From Bacteroidota bacterium (GTDB taxonomy: Bacteria > Bacteroidota > Bacteroidia > Chitinophagales > Saprospiraceae): DNA of 6,931 nucleotides. Within the stretch, counting starts at the first letter, position 1, and every line of letters begins with the position of its first letter. The stretch is taken from the NCBI GenBank assembly GCA_018969455.1, contig JAGWYI010000068.1:5001-11931 (forward strand). Direction: 5' to 3'. Position numbers and translations under genes: made by a program. Below, piece by piece: positions 1-5,140 of the stretch. A model generated the notes under the pieces. That model worked only from the letters and a program-made list of their open reading frames with translations. It had not been told where the DNA came from and ran no database searches.

Positions 1-163
1 CCTTCCTCCTTAACCGGGTATACGCGTTTCTTAATTTGACAAAGTTTCTGATTTCCATTGCATTACATGCTTGCTATGCCTGCATATAAGTGCGCGGGCA
101 AGCTTGTGCCGGAACAGATCAACAGCCTATACCTTTTTTCACACTAATCTTTTTCTTAATCCA
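1..163. other. Left-edge non-coding or undetermined region, possibly the start of a leftward gene
   Basis: No gene can be assigned securely. On the minus strand an ATG at 58-56 opens a frame that stays open to the window edge (19 codons, beginning MEIRNFVKLRN and rich in Lys and Arg). This would fit the N-terminus of a divergent gene, but it is far too short to identify. On the plus strand all three frames meet stops by about base 90 (for example 11-13 and 37-39), so an upstream rightward gene could end here but cannot be shown. Bases 71-163 are open in the comF frame from a TTG at 71. The encoded residues do not look like ComF, and they precede the better ATG at 164. Confidence 0.2.
104..137 (+). 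promoter_or_regulatory. Weak candidate Bacteroidota promoter for comF
   Basis: A TTG at 104-106 is followed 23 bases later by TACCTTTT at 130-137, which matches seven of eight positions of the -7 consensus TAnnTTTG. The spacing is at the upper end of what is described for Flavobacterium-type promoters. Transcription would then begin a few bases downstream and leave a leader of roughly 20 bases before the ATG at 164. This is suggestive only, because the last base of the motif is wrong. Confidence 0.25.
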
Positions 164-874
164 ATGATCCATTTTCCCACATTCCGCTCCCTTTCAGCCG
201 CTATGCTCCATTTGGTTTACCCCAAATTGTGTGCATCCTGTAACCGAGAACTCCCTGCGGGCCACAATTGCTTTTGCCTCAAGTGCCAATTGAAACTTCA
301 CCCTTCCGATATGTATCGAAGCGTGGAAAATGAATTTACAAATCGATTCTGGGGGCGCGTGCCATTGCAAACGGGCGCCGCTATGTACTATTTTACACGG
401 AAAAGCCCAATTCAAAAGGCTTTACACCAACTAAAGTACAAAAATCAACCCGAAATAGGGATCCTGATTGGTCGGGCATTTGCCAAACAACTGCTTACAA
501 ACCCCGTTTTCCAATCCATAGACGCCATTGTACCGGTTCCGCTCCATCCTAAAAAGGAAAAATTGAGGGGATACAACCAAAGCACACAGATTGCAAACGG
601 GCTCTCTGAGGTGCTCGGAAAACCGGTTCTTCCCACGGCACTTCAAAGAATGGCATTTACCAAAACCCAAACCTCCAAGAAAAGGACCGACCGCTTCCAG
701 AATATGCAAACGGTATTTGTTGCTCCCAAACCCAATATTCTTTGCAACAAACACCTGCTTTTGGTCGATGATATCCTCACTACGGGCGCTACACTCGAAA
801 CCTGTGCCCAAACCCTGCTCGATATTCCTGGGGTCAAAGTCAGCATGGCAACCATCGCCATTGCCATGTTGTAA
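164..874 (+). CDS. comF: ComF family protein (zinc-finger phosphoribosyltransferase-like)
   Basis: A 236-residue protein, a normal length for ComF/ComFC. An N-terminal zinc-ribbon-like cluster has Cys23-x2-Cys26 and Cys38-x2-Cys41. The PVPLHP segment (about 124-129) followed by RGYNQ (135-139) is the family's central signature. A KTQTSKKRTDRFQNM stretch lies at about 167-181. The type I phosphoribosyltransferase PRPP loop is VDDILTTGAT, with Asp202-Asp203. ComF relatives are cytosolic and needed for uptake of transforming DNA in several bacteria; their exact chemistry is unsettled, and a role in competence here is inferred from family alone. The ATG at 164 is chosen because the frame upstream (to a TTG at 71) shows no ComF-like residues and would start before the candidate promoter. 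An ATG at 203 giving 223 residues is also possible. No other competence gene is in the window. Confidence 0.92.
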   Translation: MIHFPTFRSLSAAMLHLVYPKLCASCNRELPAGHNCFCLKCQLKLHPSDMYRSVENEFTNRFWGRVPLQTGAAMYYFTRKSPIQKALHQLKYKNQPEIGILIGRAFAKQLLTNPVFQSIDAIVPVPLHPKKEKLRGYNQSTQIANGLSEVLGKPVLPTALQRMAFTKTQTSKKRTDRFQNMQTVFVAPKPNILCNKHLLLVDDILTTGATLETCAQTLLDIPGVKVSMATIAIAML

Positions 875-882
875 CACCCTGA

Positions 883-925
883 GGGAATAATTTCCCGTTT
901 ACACAGGGAAAGAAGGCCCTTTTTT
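883..925 (+). terminator. Possible weak terminator after comF with overlapping hairpins
   Basis: Three short, mutually exclusive stems lie just after the comF stop. GGGAA 883-887 pairs with TTCCC 892-896. TTTCCC 891-896 pairs with GGGAAA 906-911. AGGG 905-908 pairs with CCCT 917-920, directly before a T run ending at 925. The last arrangement has terminator order (stem, then T tract), but the stem is only four pairs, so termination would be weak. It lies upstream of the Nfu promoter motif and could separate the two transcripts. Confidence 0.3.
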
Positions 926-948
926 CAACCAAAAGCAATTCTATGCGT

Positions 949-956
949 TACCTTTG
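949..956 (+). promoter_or_regulatory. Promoter -7 element for the Nfu gene (TACCTTTG)
   Basis: TACCTTTG matches the Bacteroidota -7 consensus TAnnTTTG exactly. No TTG lies at the usual 17-23 base spacing upstream, where there is only a T-rich stretch at 920-925. The motif sits 40 bases before the ATG at 997, which implies a leader of about 35 bases. It also argues that the in-frame ATG at 943, which lies upstream of the element, is not the translation start. Confidence 0.55.
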
Positions 957-996
957 CGTAGAATTTTTCCAAACAACAAACAAAGAGGCTCATCGC

Positions 997-1605
997 ATGG
1001 AAACAATTGCAAAAAGTCCGGTTATGCTTTACACCGAGCAAACACCCAATCCGGAATCGCTGAAATATGTTACCAACCGGATTTTGTATAAAGGAATTGC
1101 CGAATTCAAGGAACTTGATCGCGCCGCAGAATGGAGCCCTATGGCCCACAGCCTGATGCAATTGCCTTATGTAAAAAGTGTGTACTTCAACAACAACTTT
1201 GTTACCATAAATAAGGAATTCAACTATGAGTGGGCCGATGTTATGCTCAAACTCAAAGAATTCATAAAAGATTACATTGAAAAAGGCGGGCCAATCATCA
1301 AAGACGGCTTTGCTGAATTTGCGGAAAAAGAAGAAGCCGAGAAACATGCCGACCAGTTCAACGGTGAAGATGGCGATATTGCACGCAAAATCAAGGAGTT
1401 GATAGATACTTACGTGAAACCTGCCGTTGAAATGGATGGAGGCAATATCGAGTTCAAAGCTTATGAGCAAGGCCGGGTGTATGTTACCATGCAAGGGTCG
1501 TGTAGTGGTTGCCCTTCCTCAACGGTTACCTTGAAAGCGGGCATCGAAGGTATGTTGAAACGTATGGTGCCCGAAGTGCAGGAAGTGGTGCAGGAAATGG
1601 CCTGA
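997..1605 (+). CDS. NifU/Nfu-type iron-sulfur cluster carrier protein
   Basis: A 202-residue cytosolic Fe-S cluster carrier with two domains. Residues about 9-95 form the Nfu N-terminal domain (opening MLYTEQTPNPESLKY). After a charged linker (about 105-123), residues about 124-200 form the NifU C-terminal domain. That domain has the cluster-binding Cys169-x2-Cys172 in GSCSGCPSS, preceded by the conserved VEMDGGNIEF segment. Nfu proteins bind a [4Fe-4S] cluster between two subunits through the CxxC pairs and hand it to target apoproteins; the targets here are unknown. The ATG at 997 is preferred over the in-frame ATG at 943, since the promoter element at 949-956 would otherwise fall inside the gene and the 18 extra residues are not family-like. 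The gene appears to be its own transcription unit, with a promoter motif before it and two strong terminators after it. No isc or suf assembly genes are nearby. Confidence 0.94.
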   Translation: METIAKSPVMLYTEQTPNPESLKYVTNRILYKGIAEFKELDRAAEWSPMAHSLMQLPYVKSVYFNNNFVTINKEFNYEWADVMLKLKEFIKDYIEKGGPIIKDGFAEFAEKEEAEKHADQFNGEDGDIARKIKELIDTYVKPAVEMDGGNIEFKAYEQGRVYVTMQGSCSGCPSSTVTLKAGIEGMLKRMVPEVQEVVQEMA

Positions 1606-1620
1606 TTTGAACCTGATCTT

Positions 1621-1672
1621 TTCCGTTTTGAGTGCCTTCGCTTTTGGGGCAGCATTCGAAACGGAATTTTTT
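1621..1672 (+). terminator. Strong rho-independent terminator after the Nfu gene
   Basis: The arms 1621-1635 and 1652-1666 pair over 15 consecutive positions as RNA, with two G-U wobbles (1629 with 1658, 1632 with 1655). They enclose a 16-base loop and are followed at once by six T (1667-1672). It begins 15 bases after the Nfu stop codon. The T tract lies only on the right, so it acts on rightward transcription. Confidence 0.8.
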
Positions 1673-1713
1673 CCATTTTTGGGGCTTTACACCCACCATT
1701 CCATCCTGATGAT

Positions 1714-1757
1714 TACGCGCCGAGCAGAAATTAGAACCCGCTCGGCGCGTATTTTTT
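1714..1757 (+). terminator. Second strong rho-independent terminator (GC-rich, perfect stem)
   Basis: A perfect 12-pair inverted repeat, TACGCGCCGAGC (1714-1725) and GCTCGGCGCGTA (1740-1751), encloses a 14-base loop and is followed by six T (1752-1757). This is the most stable stem-loop I see in the window. It stands 42 bases after the first terminator and about 30 bases before the flippase promoter motif. Confidence 0.88.
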
Positions 1758-1787
1758 GTGCGGAAAGAGATAAAAGCGCGATTTGGC

Positions 1788-1795
1788 TACCTTTG
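1788..1795 (+). promoter_or_regulatory. Promoter -7 element for the flippase gene (TACCTTTG)
   Basis: An exact TAnnTTTG, identical to the element before the Nfu gene. It lies 24 bases before the flippase ATG at 1820 and just after two terminators, where a new transcript must begin. The nearest upstream TTG (1756-1758) is 29 bases away, too far for a normal -33 element. The leader would be only about 15-20 bases and includes a G run at 1808-1812. Confidence 0.55.
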
Positions 1796-1819
1796 CCACC
1801 CAAAACAGGGGGCTTATTT

Positions 1820-3313
1820 ATGTCTTTGGTAAAAAAACTGGCCGGAGAGACGGCAATTTATGGTATGAGCAGCATTTTGGGACGGGTTCTCAACATGTTG
1901 CTGGTGCCTTTTTACACCCGGGTGCTTGCGACAACCCATGAATACGGCGCAGTTATTGATTTGTATGCCACTTCAGCCTTTGTGATGGTCCTGTTTTCTT
2001 ACCGGATGGAGTCGGCGTTTTTCCGATTTGGTACATCCGGCGAAGACCGGATGCGCACCTATTCCACAGGTTTGATGTCTTTGTTGGGCAGTTCGGCAGC
2101 CTGGGTGCTGTTGTTGTTGGTTTTTGAGCAGCCAATTGCCGAGCTCTTGTGTTACTCCGATCATCCCGAATACATTCGATGGTTTGCCTGGATTATGGCA
2201 TTTGATAGTTTGGCGGAGTTGCCCTTTGCCCGCCTGCGGCTTGAGCAGCGGCCTATTGTTTTTGTAAGTGTAAAATTGGCCAACATTTTTATCAACATTG
2301 GTATGAATTTGTTCTGGCTGGTTTTTTGCCCCTGGGCTGCTGCCAAAGGTTGGAGTTGGGTTCATTGGTTGTGGGCGCCAGGTTTGGGGGTTGGCTATAT
2401 TTTTTTATCGAATCTTATTGCCAGTTTGGCCACACTCGCTTTGCTTACGCCTTCTTTTCGGGGCGTATCATGGCAATTTGACCGGGTATTGTGGTGGAAA
2501 ATGGTTGTTTATTCGGCGCCATTGATTATCGTTACGTTTTCAGGTATTGTCGGAGAAATGTTTAGTCGATCGATGTTGAAGTATTTGTTGCCAGGCACAA
2601 CGGAGGAAAATCTGAGTGCAGTGGGTATTTTTGGCGCCAACTACAAGCTTGCTGCGCTCATTTCCTTGTTTACTCAGGCTTACCGATATGCTGCCGAGCC
2701 GTTTTTTTTCCGACATGCCGGCGATTCGGATGCCATGCGGACCCAAGCTGCGGCAACCAAGTGGTTTACCATTACTTCGGCAGCAGGGATGTTGTTTATG
2801 TTGTTGTTTTTAGACCTTGTAAAGTATTTTATTGCGCCGAAGTATTGGAGTGGGTTACACGTGGTACCCATGTTGTTGATGGCCAACCTGTTATTGGGTG
2901 TGTACTATAATTTTTCCATTTGGTATCGGCTGAAGGACCGAACGGGTTTGGGCGCCTGGATTTCAGTAGGAAGTGCTGTGCTTACGGTTGTGCTTAATTT
3001 GGTGGCCATTCCGCGGTTTGGTTATACTGGCGCCGCCTGGGTAACCCTTATTTGCTATCTGTATCTGAGTTTTGCTACCTGGAAAACCGGTCGGAAGCCC
3101 TATCCGGTTCCTTATGAGATGGGAAAAATGATGGGTTATGTAGTGGCCGTACTTTTACTTTGGGGCGTTGAAGTCGTATTACATCGCTTTTTTGCCTCCC
3201 ATGCGCTTCTGATCTGGGCATTGCGATGCATCTTGATGGGGGTGTTTGTGCTTGGTGTTGTTCGCTTGGAACTTTGGGAATATGTGAAAAAGCGTTTTCC
3301 TGCAGGGGCTTAA
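1820..3313 (+). CDS. Polysaccharide/oligosaccharide flippase family membrane protein (Wzx-like, MOP superfamily)
   Basis: A 497-residue inner-membrane protein of the polysaccharide transporter branch of the MOP superfamily, the group that moves lipid-linked sugars across the membrane for O-antigen, capsule or exopolysaccharide. The N-terminus (MSLVKKLAGETAIYGMSSIL, followed by a LVPFYTRVL-like stretch near residues 27-35) is typical of this group. The rest is about 12-14 hydrophobic helices separated by short basic loops, with conserved-looking RMESAFFRF (about 62-70) and AYRYAAEPFFF in the middle. The substrate cannot be read from the sequence, and no glycosyltransferase or polymerase genes are adjacent, so it looks like a standalone housekeeping flippase rather than part of a glycan cluster. 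The frame is open upstream to 1607, but that stretch crosses both terminators and the promoter, so the ATG at 1820 is the start. It ends inside a stem-loop and converges on the MBL gene. Confidence 0.9.
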   Translation: MSLVKKLAGETAIYGMSSILGRVLNMLLVPFYTRVLATTHEYGAVIDLYATSAFVMVLFSYRMESAFFRFGTSGEDRMRTYSTGLMSLLGSSAAWVLLLLVFEQPIAELLCYSDHPEYIRWFAWIMAFDSLAELPFARLRLEQRPIVFVSVKLANIFINIGMNLFWLVFCPWAAAKGWSWVHWLWAPGLGVGYIFLSNLIASLATLALLTPSFRGVSWQFDRVLWWKMVVYSAPLIIVTFSGIVGEMFSRSMLKYLLPGTTEENLSAVGIFGANYKLAALISLFTQAYRYAAEPFFFRHAGDSDAMRTQAAATKWFTITSAAGMLFMLLFLDLVKYFIAPKYWSGLHVVPMLLMANLLLGVYYNFSIWYRLKDRTGLGAWISVGSAVLTVVLNLVAIPRFGYTGAAWVTLICYLYLSFATWKTGRKPYPVPYEMGKMMGYVVAVLLLWGVEVVLHRFFASHALLIWALRCILMGVFVLGVVRLELWEYVKKRFPAGA

Positions 3314-3335
3314 AAATGATTTAAGCCTGCATTTC
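3301..3335 (+). terminator. Stem-loop over the flippase stop codon, probable terminator
   Basis: TGCAGG plus CTTAAA (3301-3306 and 3309-3314, with a two-base GG bulge at 3307-3308) pairs with TTTAAGCCTGCA (3320-3331), giving 12 pairs around a five-base loop. The flippase stop codon (3311-3313) is within the left arm. The following T tract is short (3332-3334), so termination may be inefficient, or the structure may mainly protect the mRNA 3' end. The rest of the convergent gap to 3440 holds only weaker pairing, such as CTTGAGGC 3345-3352 with a bulged GCC/TCAAG at 3364-3373. No clear terminator for the leftward gene was found. Confidence 0.5.
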
Positions 3336-3440
3336 GGATCCTTGCTTGAGGCATATGATGAGGGCCTGTCAAGACTTTGAATGCTCAAAAAATGGGGTCT
3401 GAAAAGATGCTACTTACAGGTTTGGGTGAGCGTAAAAGGG

Positions 3441-4880
3441 CTATGATAGTTCAAATTCTTGTCCCAATGAGGGAATTTCTACCGATTTGAATCCTTTTTC
3501 GAGCAAATAATCGCGCCAGCTTTCCTGCCGATCGATGGTACCATGCACCAGAAATATTTTTTGTGCCGTATCTTTTTGGTTGGCCAGAAAGTCGTACATC
3601 TCTACGCGGTCGCCGTGCGCCGAGAAGGAATCCATGATGGCTACATCTGCCAAAACCTGAAGGTTGTCGCCAAAAACATGAACCGATTTGGCGCCTGCGC
3701 GCAAGGCCCCGCCGAGTGTATGGGGGGAGCAGTATCCCACCAATAGAAAGGTATTTCGTTGATCTTCAATGTTGTTATGTACATGGTGTACAATACGTCC
3801 GGCATTCATCATGCCCGAGGCCGAAATAATAATACAGGGTTTTTCAATGCTGTTGAGCGCCTTGCTTCCTTCGGTACTCCGAACATAGGTGAGTCCGTTG
3901 AAACCCCAGGGGTCTTCTGCTTCGATGAGATACCGGTGAATTTCCTCATCCATGCATTCCGGGTGGCTTATAAACACCTGGGTTGCATTTACTGCAAGTG
4001 GGCTATCCACGTAAATTGGGATTTTGGGTAATTTGCCTGCATAATGCAGTTGGCTCAGGATATAAACCACCTCCTGGGTGCGTCCGACAGAAAAGGCGGG
4101 AATGATGAGTTTCCCCTTTTTTTCGATGCAAGTGTGCAGAACAATCTGTAAAAACGATTCCAATTCATTGGGAGCGGATACGTGTTCTCGGTCGCCATAG
4201 GTGCTTTCGCAAATGATGTAATCGGCGGGTTGCATGGGTTTGGGGTCCATCAGAATAGGCCGATTGGGGCGCCCAATATCGCCGGTGAATGCCAGGCGTA
4301 TATCCTGATCATTTTCACGGATGCGGAGGTGCACGCTGGCAGACCCCAGAATGTGTCCGGCATCCCGGAATTCTACTTCAACATGGGGATGCGGGAAGAA
4401 GTGTTGTTCATAGTTGAAGCTGGAAAAGCGACCGATTGCGTTGTAAACATCCGAACTTGTGTACAGCGGGTCTTTTTCCGGTTCATTGAAGTTTCGGTGT
4501 TTTTTGTTGTGGTATTCTGCATCGCTTTCCTGAATCTTGGCACTGTCAAGAAGCATAATGGAGCACAGGTCGCGGGTGGCATGGGTAGCGTAAATTTTAC
4601 CGGAGAAGCCATTGGCGACCAATTTGGGAATGCGTCCGCTGTGGTCGATGTGAGCATGGCTCAGGATTAAAACATCCACTTCACGGGGATTAAACAGCCA
4701 TTTTTCGTTGAAATTGGCCAGTGTATGTTCGGGCTCTTTTGAGTCTTCCTCCGATCGGCCATCATCGTCGCCGCCCTGGTAGAGGCCACAATCCAGCAGA
4801 ATTTTAAATCCGTCTTCCAGGGTAATGAGGTGGCAGGAACCCGTCACCTCGCGCGCTGCGCCGCAAAATTTAATTTTCAT
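3441..4880 (-). CDS. MBL-fold beta-CASP RNA-processing metallohydrolase
   Basis: A 479-residue cytosolic protein with the metallo-beta-lactamase core and the inserted beta-CASP domain of the CPSF73/Ysh1-like nuclease group. Visible motifs are Asp30 (motif 1, LLDCG), His75-x-His77-x-Asp79-His80 (motif 2, SHAHIDHSG), His176 (motif 3, DAGHILGS) and Asp201 (motif 4, FTGDIGR). Next come Glu225 in CESTYGD (motif A), His422 in DSFSAHGD (motif B) and His446 in FLVHG (motif C). All zinc ligands are present, so it should be active. Family members cut RNA as endo- or 5' exonucleases, and the substrate here is unknown. An acidic stretch at about 38-51 follows motif 1. The ATG at 4880-4878 gives the standard MKIKFCGAAREVTGS start. 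It is divergent from the aminopeptidase gene and convergent with the flippase gene. Its promoter is unclear; a one-mismatch TAnnTTTG (TACATTTC, minus strand) lies at 4922-4915. Confidence 0.95.
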   Translation of the reverse strand: MKIKFCGAAREVTGSCHLITLEDGFKILLDCGLYQGGDDDGRSEEDSKEPEHTLANFNEKWLFNPREVDVLILSHAHIDHSGRIPKLVANGFSGKIYATHATRDLCSIMLLDSAKIQESDAEYHNKKHRNFNEPEKDPLYTSSDVYNAIGRFSSFNYEQHFFPHPHVEVEFRDAGHILGSASVHLRIRENDQDIRLAFTGDIGRPNRPILMDPKPMQPADYIICESTYGDREHVSAPNELESFLQIVLHTCIEKKGKLIIPAFSVGRTQEVVYILSQLHYAGKLPKIPIYVDSPLAVNATQVFISHPECMDEEIHRYLIEAEDPWGFNGLTYVRSTEGSKALNSIEKPCIIISASGMMNAGRIVHHVHNNIEDQRNTFLLVGYCSPHTLGGALRAGAKSVHVFGDNLQVLADVAIMDSFSAHGDRVEMYDFLANQKDTAQKIFLVHGTIDRQESWRDYLLEKGFKSVEIPSLGQEFELS

Positions 4881-5003
4881 AATTCAAACAATTCATTCGC
4901 AATACAAACTGCCCGAAATGTAAAGCAATAAATGGGCAAGCCGTTCGAAATTTTGGAATAATTTAAAAAAGCAGTTGGAATAACCGCGCCTGTATTATTT
5001 TGA

Positions 5004-5011
5004 TATCTTTG
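5004..5011 (+). promoter_or_regulatory. Promoter -7 element for the aminopeptidase gene (TATCTTTG)
   Basis: An exact TAnnTTTG. The TTG at 4975-4977, inside the second TTGGAATAA copy, is 26 bases upstream, slightly beyond the usual 17-23. A shorter alternative, TATTTTG at 4996-5002, sits 18 bases from that TTG but lacks one T. Starting from the exact motif, the leader would be about 120 bases long, much longer than for the other genes here. Confidence 0.5.
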
Positions 5012-5045
5012 CCCACCTTTTTAGGAAACGGAATTTTAGGAAATA

Positions 5046-5123
5046 ATGCGGTCTGAATTATCAGGTACCGACCATAAAAAGAGATTGATCAGGGCATTTC
5101 CAAATAAAATTCCGAGCATATAA
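5046..5123 (+). other. Possible 25-codon upstream ORF in the aminopeptidase leader
   Basis: ATG at 5046 to TAA at 5121-5123, encoding a basic 25-residue peptide (starts MRSELSGTDHKKR). AGGAAAT lies just ahead, with AGG at 5038-5040 five bases from the ATG, a better Shine-Dalgarno match than that of the main gene. The ORF ends 17 bases before the GTG start at 5141, in a different reading frame. Its length is within what chance allows, and I recognise no homologue. It could be a leader peptide or nothing. Confidence 0.15.
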
Positions 5124-5140
5124 CCCAATCACATCCATTT

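Larger units (their letters stand above)
4881..5140. promoter_or_regulatory. Divergent regulatory region between the beta-CASP and aminopeptidase genes
   Basis: This 260-base AT-rich region has no substantial gene and must carry promoters in both directions. It holds two copies of TTGGAATAA (4953-4961 and 4975-4983; start-to-start 22 bases, about two helical turns), the -7 motif at 5004-5011, two copies of TTTTAGGAAA (5019-5028 and 5034-5043; 15-base period), and a small ORF at 5046-5123. The repeats could be protein-binding sites, but nothing in the window identifies a regulator. Confidence 0.5.

Noticed and set aside
71..163. TTG start at 71 for ComF, adding 31 residues
   Set aside because: The added residues show no ComF features, and the resulting distance to the zinc cysteines would be unusually long.
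943..996. Alternative ATG start for the Nfu protein at 943
   Set aside because: The promoter -7 element at 949-956 would fall inside the coding region, and the 18 additional residues are not part of the Nfu N-terminal domain.
1607..1819. Open frame continuing upstream of the flippase start for 71 codons
   Set aside because: It crosses two strong terminators and a promoter motif, and the encoded residues do not resemble the flippase family; the ATG at 1820 gives the typical N-terminus.
164..3313. Whether comF, the Nfu gene and the flippase gene form one functional system
   Set aside because: Promoter motifs and terminators separate them, and no known pathway links the three families.
4182..4670. 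Plus-strand open frame of 162 codons inside the beta-CASP gene
   Set aside because: It is antisense to the zinc-ligand-bearing core of a complete, well-conserved gene and has no recognisable family.
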